Source: Cololabis saira
Lineage: Eukaryota > Chordata > Actinopteri > Beloniformes > Belonidae
Length of the DNA: 64,000 bases
Direction: 5' to 3'
Assembly: GCF_033807715.1 (NCBI RefSeq)
Contig: NC_084596.1
Location: forward strand, 36,294,879 to 36,358,878
Shown one piece after another: positions 52,549 to 62,360 of the stretch. The notes under the pieces are model-generated. The model was given only the letters and a program-made list of their open reading frames with translations. It did no database searches and was not told where the DNA came from. Numbering within the stretch: the first letter of the stretch is position 1; each line of letters opens with the position of its first letter. Made by a program: the position numbers and the translations under genes.

Positions 52549-53504
52549 TATATAATACTATACACAGGGGGAAAAGGGAATCTATTGTGTTTTGTGGCAT
52601 TTTTCTTTTACGTCATACCTGTAGATCTCCAATAAATAATCAAGACTTGTAGAGATATCCTTTTTGGAGATAAATTAGAAAGTTCTTTATTTGTGTGTGA
52701 ATACAAGTGTAATGTGAAGGTGCAGCTGAGACGCTGACTTCAGCTGAAGTGGTTAGTGAGCAGCAGAGCAGCCACTCAGAAACTGCATGTTTTTTTTTTC
52801 TTTCCCTGGTCGGGTGAAAGTTTTTAATACATAAAGAAAGCCCTAAGCTATTTGTGATATCTTAAATAATGTTGGAGGAAAGTAAGAGTGACAACACATT
52901 ACAGTATAAGCAGGAGGGGGAACATACGCAGCCTTCTGCCGAGCAGAAGTTTCCCATAAACACCAACTGCCACTCATTAAAGTCCATCTGTCTGCTTTAG
53001 GATTTCACAGTTTAATGGTTAGATGTATCAAGTTAGAACTGGCCGTGCAGCTACCAGACAAGTGACCTCGTCTTACACGGGAAATGCCCTGGAGAATGCT
53101 TAAAGGATGATCTTTGCACTTAAAAATACTGGCAGAGCAAAACACTTGTAGACGTATTTAGCCACTGCAGAGACAGATGGGTTATATTATTTTAGCACCG
53201 GTGAAGTGAAGTGGAGACTGTGCTGAAATAAACCAGCTCCTCCCCTTTTTACAGCGGTTTGTGTGCAGTCATTTGATTTGATGGAATGATGGCATTTAAA
53301 GTCTTTCTCCGTCATATTCTTGTGGAAATCTGTCTAATCTTAAACAAAATGAAGGATTTATCAAATGTGATAGATGTAACAGTAGATGAGCCTAATTTTT
53401 ATGCAGAAACTAACTCAAAATATAGATTTTTTGGAGTTTTCTGATTTTAATTGTCTTATGCCATATAAATCCTGAACCAAAGGCAAAGTCTCCTGGGGGT
53501 AACG
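52549..53504. other. rnf220 intron, no further element recognised
   Basis: Unique-looking intronic sequence with no exon signals that fit rnf220. Confidence 0.5.
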
Positions 53505-53512
53505 GTGGAGAC

Positions 53513-54048
53513 TAGGCCTGTGTTGAAAAAAATCGATTTTCCGATTCTAAATCGATTCTCATATTAATTCCTAAAAATCGATTCTTATGTCTAAAGATTG
53601 TTTTTTTTCTTTTTTTTTTTTCCTCCAATCATTTTCGCCAGGTGAACTTTAATCCCAGTAGTCGGACACACAGTTTGTCATGACACTTCTGAAAAATGCC
53701 AGGTGCTTCATGGCAATATGTGTGTGTGGTGACAGATTAAATTAGATAAAATGATTTGTTTACTGCATGAACCGTTGCAATTTCTTTCTTTTTTGCACTT
53801 TAAATGGATATTGAAAGGCCTGTTTGAGTTATTTATTTCTTAGTTATTTCAGAATAATTATTGTGAAATTATTATTTCACTAGTTATTTTACAGTCATAT
53901 AATTCAGGCAACAGCTCAAAAAACATTTTAAATAACACTAAGCCAAATCAATATCGAATTGGATCGAATCGAATCATGATAATCGATTCTGAATATTAAG
54001 AAACGGAATCGAATCGATTCTTGACATTTGAATCGATACCCAGCCCTA
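53513..54048 (-). mobile_element. ATCGATT-rich hAT MITE, copy 2 (inverted relative to copy 1)
   Basis: The left end is TAGGCCTGTGTTGAAAA and the right end inverted is TAGGGCTGGGTATCGATT. GTGGAGAC is duplicated exactly (53505-53512 and 54049-54056). Sequence order is collinear with copy 1 throughout, including 'ggtgaactttaatcccagta' and 'tttgagttatttatttctta'. Small indels separate the copies. Confidence 0.93.
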
Positions 54049-54652
54049 GTGGAGACTGATGAGGACAACGCTCGAGGCGGAAGAGGAGACGGATCAGGAG
54101 ACGAGGCATGTACGGTGACTCGAGAGAATAAAATCTGACGCTAGTGAAAAACAGGTGAAGAGTAGAAAAAAATGAAATAACGGTAAAGAAATCAAAGCGT
54201 GAGCCAATAAGTAAACTGTTTACCCTCCCGGCAAAGGGAACACTGTTGTCTTCCACGCTCCATTTACCACATTAGCACCAGCTAATTACCCTCTACTGAA
54301 TATATTAGACTAACTAATAACCAACAGAACCAGAGAGAGCGGAGTGTGCACACCCACCTGGGGCACCCTGTACGTAACGTTGGGTAGAGTTGACCACTTT
54401 ATTCCAGCATTTTAACAAGCCTTTTGGGGACCATTCCATCTAAACCCCCCCTACCCCCCACCCACAGAGGGAATCTCAGTGTTTGCGCAGCCTGGATCGA
54501 GCTCGGAGCCAGGAAACTGGTCATTTGGGGAACGTTTCCATTTTAGTTCCTCCCTATGGGGCACGAGTACAGAGAAACTCACTGACTATGAAATGAGGTG
54601 CAATAACTGCATATCACGAGGAGCTGCCCTGCAGAAACGAGGAGTTTGAGCC

Positions 54653-54681
54653 ATTGTGTGTGTGTGTGTGTGTGTGTGTGT
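54653..54681. repeat. (TG)n microsatellite beside an rnf220 exon
   Basis: Fourteen TG units ending 16 nt from the 5' splice site of the exon at 54698-54772. In the transcript this is a CA repeat just inside the intron. CA repeats near donor sites can bind hnRNP L, so a splicing effect is possible. Confidence 0.95.
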
Positions 54682-54697
54682 CCAAATGTGAGCGTAC

Positions 54698-54772
54698 CAG
54701 AGTCCTGAGCCAGCACTCTTCACAATGGACGTGCCAACACTGGATGGAGGTGAGCGGCATTGTGTAGGAGTC
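54698..54772 (-). CDS. rnf220: rnf220 internal coding exon (middle of RING finger)
   Basis: Twenty-five codons in phase 0 on both sides, read DSYTMPLTSIQCWHVHCEEC then WLRTL. It supplies the central zinc ligands Cys, His, Cys and Cys (C-W-H, then C-x2-C). The first pair comes from the exon at 59741-59852 and the last pair from 47714-47785. The acceptor is 'ctggttttttag' before GAC, and the donor is CTG followed by 'gtacgctc'. Exon joins 59852..59741, 54772..54698 and 47785..47714 give an uninterrupted RING of normal spacing. The phase-0 donor of the preceding exon could also join to the candidate segment at 55208-55405. Confidence 0.97.
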
Positions 54773-54996
54773 CTAAAAAACCAGAAAGAAAGAGAGAGGA
54801 AACAGTGAAATGATTTCTTGTCCACAGGACGCACGCACACACTCTTTAAAACAACCAACACTGAACGTTACCCTAATCAAGCCACGACACCAGACAGCTA
54901 TCCATGGAACGACACAATCAACAGCCAAAGAACCACTGAGCAAGGCAGCATGATGGGGTTAACTGAACGGGCAAGTCTGCAGGTCTCACTGACACA

Positions 54997-55000
<4 letters not shown>

Positions 55001-55035
<35 letters not shown>

Positions 55036-55037
55036 AC
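55001..55037. repeat. Imperfect (CA)n microsatellite
   Basis: CA units interrupted by two AAAC steps, in the rnf220 intron. Confidence 0.92.
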
Positions 55038-55207
55038 GGTTGTGATATTGGCCAGGGAACAACCAGAGATGGAAGAAGGCAGGCACAAGTGGAGGATGCA
55101 GGAGACTCTTCTTTTCCTCTGGAAAAGGACGGAGGGACGGGGGAGGAATGGTGGGGATGGGGGGAGGAGGAGGAGCAGAGGAGGGAGGGAGGGAGGGGAT
55201 GCCTTAC

Positions 55208-55405
55208 CCTCCTTAGGGGCTGTGGAAGGAGCTTCTTTATGCTGCTGCCGTAGCCCCCTATCACAAGGCCCCTGTACAGGCAGTACAGGCCGAGGGGGAG
55301 GGACTTAGGTTGCCTCTCACCGACCTCGGTGGCCAGTGGCCGGGGCCCTAGCCACGCCCCTACGCTCTTGATCTCCACACCTGACTGGATAGCAGGCTTT
55401 CTCTG
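55208..55405 (-). other. Candidate cassette exon or conserved element in the rnf220 RING intron
   Basis: On the minus strand a pyrimidine tract 'cccacctcccctcctccag' is followed by 198 nt with no stop in frame 0, then AGG followed by 'gtaaggcatc', a good donor. The length is a multiple of three, and both neighbouring rnf220 junctions are phase 0, so it could be included without a frameshift. The product would be 66 residues: QRKPAIQSGVEIKSVGAWLG at the start, GLYCLYRGLVIGGYGSSIKK later, ending PQPLRR. No domain is recognised. Inclusion would insert 66 residues between CLICM and DSYTMPL, inside the RING. The DNA is GC-rich and both strands are open, so openness alone is weak evidence. A conserved non-coding element is the main alternative. 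Confidence 0.35.
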
Positions 55406-55789
55406 CTGGAGGAGGGGAGGTGGGGGGAGGGAGAGGAAAGGGGGGAGGGGCAAAAGGTGGCAGCTAATCATAGAGCCCAAACTAAATCGTGCACACACAA
55501 AACACGAAAAAGTGCAGAAGAGACACAAGTGGACGAGAACAACCCGGGCCGAGAAAAAGTTGAAATCCACAGCGAAAGAAACAGCTGATGAGTGCGATGG
55601 ATGGACGTTGGTGATGCGTGTTTCCGACTCCGAGGACATGGTTGAAGTACTAAAAGAGTATGTTTCAAAGTGCAGCTCACAGCGGGAGGAGGAATCTAAC
55701 TGGCTTCATCGCATGATGACTTCGCCTTTCATCACTAATGGATGTCCACACTAAGACAACAACAATTCTCATGATGAAACAGCGACTGT

Positions 55790-56453
55790 GTTTACATGCA
55801 GTCAATAATCCTTTTAAAACCTGAATATTGGCAATAACCCGGTTTTGCACGGCCATGTAAACACCAATAACCCCTTTGAATAACCCGAATTTGCTCATAT
55901 TCAGGTTTTTAAAAACCCGAATATGACCCCTGGGTTACTCCTTTTAAAACCTGAATATTCGGTCATGTAAACGCCTAACGGAATATCCCCATCAAACGGA
56001 ACAGGAAATAGTTTTCTGCGCATGCTCTGTTCACAAGGAATCCTGGTCTTTTGAGTCCAGGAAGTTCTTATAAACACGGCTAAACGCAAGACCACGCCAC
56101 ACTTTTGGAGTGAGGAGGAGACTAATCACTTCATAAATGTAATGAAGGATATGAACATTTCTGCATTTGTAGACGGTAGAAAGTACCGGGATAGCCAGAT
56201 TTACAAGAAGGTGAGCGAAAAGTTGTGCGAAACAGCATTTGTTTTGAATTTGGAAACAGGAAGAAGAAGTGGAAATGACGGGAATTGCGTCATCACGTTC
56301 TCCGTGCGTCGCTGGTTTGATCCAGATATCCCGAATGATTAATTACCATGTAAACAGGGATAACCCTGTTTGCTCACGCATGGAAACGGAATATTCCGAA
56401 TGTTTCAGTAACCGGAATATTAGCAATAACCCGAATTTTGACTGCATGTAAAC
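55790..56453 (+). mobile_element. PIF/Harbinger-type element with GTTTACATGCAGTC ends
   Basis: The left end GTTTACATGCAGTCAA and the inverted right end GTTTACATGCAGTCAAAA match. Repeated subterminal 'aataacccgaat' and 'ggaatatt' words occur on both sides, as in vertebrate Harbinger/ISL2EU-like elements. The interior encodes a Myb/SANT-like fragment (about 56107-56342). No clear target duplication is visible, which fits a 2-3 bp duplication blurred by mutation. Confidence 0.78.
56107..56342 (+). pseudogene. Myb/SANT-like DNA-binding fragment of a Harbinger element
   Basis: The frame reads WSEEETNHFINVMKDMNISA, then FVDGRKYRDSQIYKKVSEKL. This has the W-S-x-E-E-T and Y-K-K-V/I-S pattern of the MADF/SANT-like proteins encoded by Harbinger transposons. 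The 66-codon frame from 56142 ends at TAA before any linker. No DDE nuclease gene is present. It has no relation to rnf220. Confidence 0.7.
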
Positions 56454-58150
56454 TTAGTCATTGTCTGATACTCTAGAAACTCCATCATTTTCAATAAATC
56501 ACTACTGATAATGTGTATAAGACACGTGCCCTCACGTTTTACTCGCATTTAAAATAAAAAGTATCTAAAGATGACACACATTTGCCAGAACAAGGGAAGA
56601 ATGTTCCAATGAGCTCCACCACATGTATGGATGAGGTTCTGCTCTGTGATTACTGATGTGAAATACAGTACTTAGGTTTAGAGAGTGTAACTGTCTGTTC
56701 TCCTTTAACATCTCTTTTGTTCTTTTCATTCTGGCTTAAATTCGGGCATTACTGTTGCTAATTACTATCAAAAACAGTGTTGTGTGTTTTTTTTAAAGTT
56801 TTTCAAGTTAGAACTGGATTCCTCTTCCTAAAACAACCAGCAGATGGCGGTATAATTCCACCGAGAGCTCTGAGCTGCAGCACCACCAGAGAAGGACCAA
56901 TAGAGCAGGAAACCATCACTACCATTGATATGAGGATTTTAATTTGTATTGGCCATTTACAGAACATTTAAAGATCTTGATCGCAGCCGTTTCTCTTATT
57001 GACTTTTTAGCAACTGAGTCTAAACTTCTCTGAAACGTCTCAGGAGCTGAAGTGAATATCTCCACCTTCTTCAGAATGCCTCCCCCCTTTCTCCATGTTG
57101 CCAACAAGTGAGAGTAATCTGATGACTTTTAGATCAGACCAAGTGACAGGACGGGAGCACAGAGATAAGTTGAAGACAGACAGAGACTGATTAGATGGGA
57201 GACGCTGCAGTGTGTAGGCATACTTGTGTTTCCCTGTATGCCTCGGTGTGTGTGAGAGATAAAGGACAGTGACAGATGAGCGGAGAGGAGCCATGTGTCC
57301 ATGGGGCAGTGAGTGATCGATCGCTGTGCCTTGCCCTCCGTGTCACCTCAGGCACCCAGTGACCTTTAGGAAGCACAGGCGTTGGTAATTACCCGCTTTA
57401 TACACACACACACACACATACACACACACACACACACATAGACAAGCACAGGCACAGGATGCCGATGCTGGACTGTCCACAAGCTTGACAGATGACAGGA
57501 TGGGTACTTGACATAAAGTGGGAAACAAGCATGGTACAAGCGCATGGCAAGTGTCTGATGAAAATGAATCCTGCTTCTCGATGAGCTTGACACCATCGAT
57601 GAAAGACACATGGATTACATTACAGGTGTGTGAGTCCGTTCATTCATCAATATGTGATGCACGACACCGACTTTTCATCTAAAAGTGACAGTTTCATATT
57701 TTTGCATCTGAAGAAAGAGGCAAATGCACGTCTGCCCCGCCCACTGGCAAGGCTCCAGGAATTGGACCACTAAAAACATCCTCCACCGTCCAAAGGCACC
57801 AGAGAACAAAACAAGACGCTTGACACGTTCACTTTAAAGCAGACCTGGCTTCCACGGATTTCACTCAGATTCAGCTAATGGCCCATAATGCCCTGCCAAA
57901 AATACCGATATAGAGATATGAATAAATGCTAATCTCGGTTGCTTTAAACCAGACAATAAATTGAAGTTTGATGGAAGTTTCAGGGATAATGTAGTAGAAT
58001 ACGTATTTATGCCAGCAGTTGTTTTTAATTATGAAGCCATGCAAGAGCTACAAGCGCATCACAACAACACAGACACCCAAAAGGTTTACAACTGACAACA
58101 TGAGATGCAACTAGCTTCAACACCGTCTTACTCTCTCCCTCACACACAAA
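56454..58150. other. rnf220 intron with a (CA)n repeat at 57399-57440
   Basis: No exon that continues the rnf220 frame and no transposon ends were found. The CA array at 57399-57440 has short interruptions. Bases 56930-57350 are comparatively GC-balanced. Confidence 0.5.
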
Positions 58151-58154
58151 TACA

Positions 58155-58211
<57 letters not shown>
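58151..58211. repeat. (CA)n microsatellite
   Basis: About 28 CA units with CG interruptions at the left end, in the rnf220 intron. Confidence 0.96.
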
Positions 58212-58214
<3 letters not shown>

Positions 58215-58384
58215 TACTAGATTGCGTTCTGCTCCGTGAGAGTAATGTGAGTAAAGTAGGTGGAAGAAAGCGTAGCAGGAAATCCTCCCGTATGTGGGGA
58301 GAAGAACATCTGAGTAATAAACTTCATGTGAGCAGATCCTGGCGGAGATCCTCTGAGAACCCGCCTTCAAAAAGTATTTGAGGG

Positions 58385-59339
58385 TAGGGCTGCAACTAAC
58401 GACTATTTTAATAGTCGACTAGTCACTGACTATTGAAACGATAAGTCGACTAATCGGATAATTAGTAATTTTTTCTTAAATTTTGTATGAGGTTGGTTTA
58501 ATTATGTGGCAAATGATAATAAACATAAGAAAGATGGATACTTAAATGAAAAATAGACATTTTATTCAACTTTGCCGCTGTTCATACAAAAAGTAAATAA
58601 AATTACCTGTCTAAAACCAAGAACAGGCACAGTGTTCAGTCAGTATAGACATGAATAAATAAACCTCTGTCCATTATTTTTCATTTTTTAAGGACAGGCC
58701 ATTGTGTTATATAAAAAATAAATGATAAAATAAAATGTTGTCTCGTATTTTTTCTCCATCAAGTGGGTGAAATGGGTTCTGGATGGCAGGACGTTCTCTG
58801 GGTTGAACTGGTGTCTCATTTGTTGAAACCCGTCAGCAGTTTCTTTTGCAGAAAGGGGTCCATGGTGGCTCTTCTTCGGACTGCATGCATTCAATTTAAA
58901 ATACTTTTGTCAGGCACAGTCAGGCATAACGTTAAAGCTCTCTTTTAAAGCCAAAATACGCTTAATATCTTACCAACGCGAGTCTGTTTTGTTCAACTGT
59001 CCGACGTGCTTTCTCTTCAAATGCTCGTGCATTACCGACGTGCTCCCGTGACAAGCAAGGTCTCCTTTGCAAACCTTACAAGTAATCTTTTTATTCGCCA
59101 TATCCAAGCTAAAATGCTCCCAAACTTTTGAAGTTTTGTTACATGCAGCTGCTGTACAGGACGCCGTCATTTTTGTTTACCCGCTACCGCTCGGCTGAGA
59201 CGCGGAGATTGTATTGAAGTGCGACGCCTCACTCCATTGGAAAAACACGTCTGGCGACAATTGTCGACAATGGAATTCATTGTCGACAATTTTGATTATC
59301 GATTTTTGTCAACAACGTCGACAAATCGTTGCAGCCCTA
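58385..59339 (-). mobile_element. hAT transposon with BED zinc-finger coding remnant
   Basis: The ends TAGGGCTGCAACTAACGA and, inverted, TAGGGCTGCAACGATTTG match. TTTGAGGG is duplicated exactly (58377-58384 and 59340-59347). Subterminal GTCGAC words recur on both sides. On the minus strand it keeps the 5' coding end of a transposase (BED finger, 58970-59170), while the catalytic part is missing. Confidence 0.95.
58970..59170 (-). pseudogene. hAT transposase N-terminal BED zinc finger (truncated)
   Basis: The 66-codon frame starts MTASCTAAACNKTSKVWEHF and continues through CKVCKGDLACHGSTSVMHEH and LKRKH. The aromatic W-x-x-F followed by C-x2-C and H-x4-H is the BED finger that binds transposon ends in hAT transposases and ZBED proteins. 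The frame then hits a stop. All zinc ligands are intact. Whether this stub is expressed cannot be judged. Confidence 0.85.
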
Positions 59340-59347
59340 TTTGAGGG

Positions 59348-59490
59348 GCCGCCATTTAGAGAGGCGACTGTCCTCGTGCAGGCGGTGCAGGTTCAAATCC
59401 CGGCCTGTTGCTTTTTCCTGCACCCTCTCTCTATACCCATTCATGTCCACCTACTTTGCATAAAGGCCACTAGTGCAAAAAAAAAAAGAA
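59348..59490 (+). mobile_element. tRNA-derived SINE abutting the hAT
   Basis: The B-box-like GTTCAAATCCC is at 59391-59401, preceded by 'gactgtcctcgtgcaggcgg'. The tail 'gcaccctctctctataccca', 'gcataaaggccactagtgc' and an A run (59478-59489) match a common teleost SINE. The A box is degenerate. It begins almost at the hAT target duplication. Confidence 0.62.
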
Positions 59491-59740
59491 ACAGCATCTG
59501 CCTGAACCCCTTTGGTTTTTCGTCCAAACAGAAGAAAGAGTAAACTCCTTCAGGATATTTTCTCCGGAATTTGGAGGAAAATAAACGCTTTCACTAAATG
59601 TGCTATAAACCACATCTTTACTTGTTGATGGTTACACATGAAGCTCAGGAAACGCTGCACCTTTGAGGTCACATTACTCTCACGGCAGCGTGTGGTGCAG
59701 ACGGACGGACAGACATCAGTCACATAGATGTTAAACTCAC

Positions 59741-59852
59741 CATGCAGATGAGACACTTGTATCGATCCCCTCGTAGTATCTGTTTCTCCAGCTCTCTGAT
59801 TCGGGCCTTCAGAGCCTCCATGGTGGTCGCTGTGGACTCCTCCTCCGTCACT
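59741..59852 (-). CDS. rnf220: rnf220 internal coding exon (coiled segment and start of RING)
   Basis: The exon carries one base completing a split codon, then 37 codons read VTEEESTATTMEALKARIRE, LEKQILRGDR, YKCLICM. The Leu/Glu-rich helical stretch MEALKARIRELEKQ leads into the RING, and CLIC gives the first two zinc ligands. The acceptor is 'cttctccgaacccag' before AGTG, and the donor is ATG followed by 'gtgagttta', phase 0. The next upstream rnf220 exon, which should carry an acidic region, was not found before base 64000. The intron to the next exon (54773-59740) contains the candidate segment at 55208-55405, a Harbinger element, a hAT and a SINE. Confidence 0.95.
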
Positions 59853-60537
59853 CTGGGTTCGGAGAAGAGAGAAACAAAGACGTTGGTTCTACGTTCACAA
59901 AACCTGCCCAATCAACTGTTGGGGAAGCAATTTCTGCTGAAAAAAAAACTCTTAAATGAGATTTGATTGATTGTTGATCTTACTACCGTCAGAAACGTGT
60001 GTAAAACACATTTACCCGGATTTTACTTAAGATTTCCACCTGCAGACCACCTAAGTCGGATTTCTGCTCATCCGTACCTGATCACACGTCATCTCCCGAT
60101 CATCACACATTTACACCTCATCTCACTCCTCCAGTTTTCTTTCAGTCCAACCAGTGCCCCCGCTCTTTCCCTGCCTTCCAGCAGCCTCTGACTAATGTTG
60201 AGCCTGATGGCAGAAAATGCCCCTTTAACACTGTCAACCAGCATATGAAGCAGCCATAACTAAATCAATACGGTCGATGCAAAGGCCGCAACGCTGACGA
60301 TAATGCGTTGCAGGGAGACGAGCCCGCGCCAGCCAGCTGATGTTTGTTATATAGACGCCCGCTCGCTCTCCGGTGAGATGCAATAGCCGTTATGTGTGTT
60401 AAAAAGAGTGTGTGTATTTATGGTGATGTGGTCATTTTGCAGCTTGATAGCTTGCTGATCTATGGTATTGATCTGAGTGGGGAAGGACATACAGAGAGAA
60501 GGGAGGGAGCGTGAGAGTGAAAGACAGCAGTAAGTGG
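59853..60537. other. rnf220 intron, no further element recognised
   Basis: No exon continuing the rnf220 frame was found. Bases 60240-60360 are GC-rich with a CG-containing block. Confidence 0.5.
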
Positions 60538-60594
<57 letters not shown>

Positions 60595-60620
60595 TGTGTG
60601 AGTGTGTGTGTGTGTGTGAG
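60538..60620. repeat. (TG)n microsatellite
   Basis: About 40 TG units with AA and AG interruptions near 60590 and 60601. Confidence 0.96.
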
Positions 60621-60769
60621 GCCTAAGATATGGCTCCATTTGCTGCATCCTCAGACAACAGAAGGGAACAGCTACTGGGGAGAGCAATCAAGAATAGACA
60701 GACTGCTACGACTTGAGTCTGTGTTAAGTTCGGAGTGCAGGTCTCGATTCAAAAAATAAAACCATTCAC

Positions 60770-60894
60770 CTTATATATATATTTTTTACTTTTTAAATTG
60801 TACGATCTTTAAACATGTAAAGCACTTTGTGCTACATATATGTATGACAAGTGCTGTATAAATACAGTTTGATTGATTGATTGATATATGATCT
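60770..60894 (+). mobile_element. LINE 3' terminus with (TTGA)n tail
   Basis: 'gtaaagcactttgtgctac' then 'aagtgctgtataaatacag' then 'tttgattgattgattgat' is the usual 3' end of a fish L2/CR1-group LINE. No coding part remains. Confidence 0.7.
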
Positions 60895-60912
60895 CATTAT
60901 AGCGTATACTAT

Positions 60913-61376
60913 TAGGCCTGTGTTGAAAAGATTGATTTTCCGATTTTGAATCGATTCTCATATTAATTCCTAAAAATCGATTCATATGTCTAAAGATTGA
61001 TTAAAAAAAAAAAGTTTTTTTTTTTTCATCATTACATTACAACTTTTGGTACTTTTTTGTTTATGCCCAAAAAAGGAATATTTTGTTGGACACGAGAATA
61101 ACTGGTGCCATGTTTTTGCCTTTAAATATGTTTAAAGCATGTATCATTAGCATCATTAGCTGCCAATACTTGCTGTTGAATCTCAATATAATACTAGTAT
61201 TAATATGTTGCATAACTAGACAGTCATATAATTCATGCAACAGCTGAAAAAACAGTATTATTAACAGTAACCCAAATCAATATCAGATCGAATTGGATCG
61301 AATCAAAGCGTGATAATCGATTCTGAATATTAAGAATCGAATCGATTTTTGATATTTGAATCGATCCCCAGCCCTA
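60913..61376 (-). mobile_element. ATCGATT-rich hAT MITE, copy 3, with a different core
   Basis: The ends TAGGCCTGTGTTGAAAAG and, inverted, TAGGGCTGGGGATCGATTC match. TATACTAT is duplicated exactly (60905-60912 and 61377-61384). The outer 80-110 bp on each side match copies 1 and 2, including 'tgaatattaagaatcga'. The middle (about 61030-61220) is unrelated to theirs. Its orientation is the same as copy 2. Confidence 0.92.
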
Positions 61377-61384
61377 TATACTAT

Positions 61385-62226
61385 GTGTTCAGTTTCTGGT
61401 TCTCTTCTTTTTAAACACCACCACCCCTGATGATGTCACAAGAAATCAAGTCACACAGTTTCTGGTATTTACAGAAAAGAAAAAGACAAACTGTGTAAAC
61501 AGTTCAAGATAATGAAGAACATTAGTTGCGGCTCCACCCATTTATCTACATTTTGTCTCACTTTTTAAAACGAACCTCAGGAGCTGCTGTCACGTGAGAC
61601 AAAAGAGAGAGTGCTCCGTCCCTCCTGAAGCTGTAGCAACTATAAATGAGCTCTTGTGGTATAAAAATGCCTTAATAAAATACCACAAATGAAAGGAACC
61701 ATTAGATTTGCATCTACAAAGTCATTCATCTGTCCCGAGGGGAGGCGCACGTCACAGTCGGTTACAGCACTTCTCTGTGGCGGTCGGCCCTCCTGTCCGT
61801 CATCACGGAGATGGGGATTTAACAACAAGTTTCAAGTCGGTTCGAGTTCTGTTCGCCCGTCTCCAGGAAAAGCCAGCTGCTCCCTGCAACCCCGACCATC
61901 ATCATCCCGTGTCCATAAAGCCCGAGCCCAACTCACTGCCCCGGTGCCCTATAAAGCGCTTTACCCTCTCCTCTTATTAGTGCTGAGCTTGTAAAAAGCC
62001 ATTTAGCCTTGATTAGCCTGCTAGCTTATAAAGCAGCAGTGGACCGTCGGATGGACCGAGCCGGCCGGGCTTTTCCTTCAAACAATGCAGTTTCTTCTTT
62101 TAACGGCTCTAATAAACCCTCCTGCAGAACTCAGCGCAGGACTCCCTTTCCCCGTCTGAAGCAACGTGAACAAAGAGGATGGAGAGAAGTTTCTTATTTT
62201 CTGTCAACAGCACTTTTCCAGATTCT
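61385..62226. other. rnf220 intron, no further element recognised
   Basis: No exon or transposon end. Bases 61730-61960 are GC-rich with overlapping short frames on both strands and no rnf220-like sequence. Confidence 0.5.
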
Positions 62227-62360
62227 GCGTCCACTAGGAATGGGTGATATTTTACCGTTCACGATTTACCGTCAAAAAATGTCCCCATGGTAAGAATTTG
62301 TATCTCACGGTAAAAACGATAAATTCCTGTTGATGATGTTTTTGTGTAAAGCTGATTTAT

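Noticed and set aside
54986..55639. 217-codon minus-strand frame as one gene
   Set aside because: Only the 55208-55405 part has splice-like borders. The rest translates a CA repeat and C/T-rich low-complexity sequence.
55042..55754. Plus-strand open frames across the same GC-rich region
   Set aside because: Gly/Arg-rich low-complexity translation without recognisable motifs; mirror effect of the G/C-rich minus strand.
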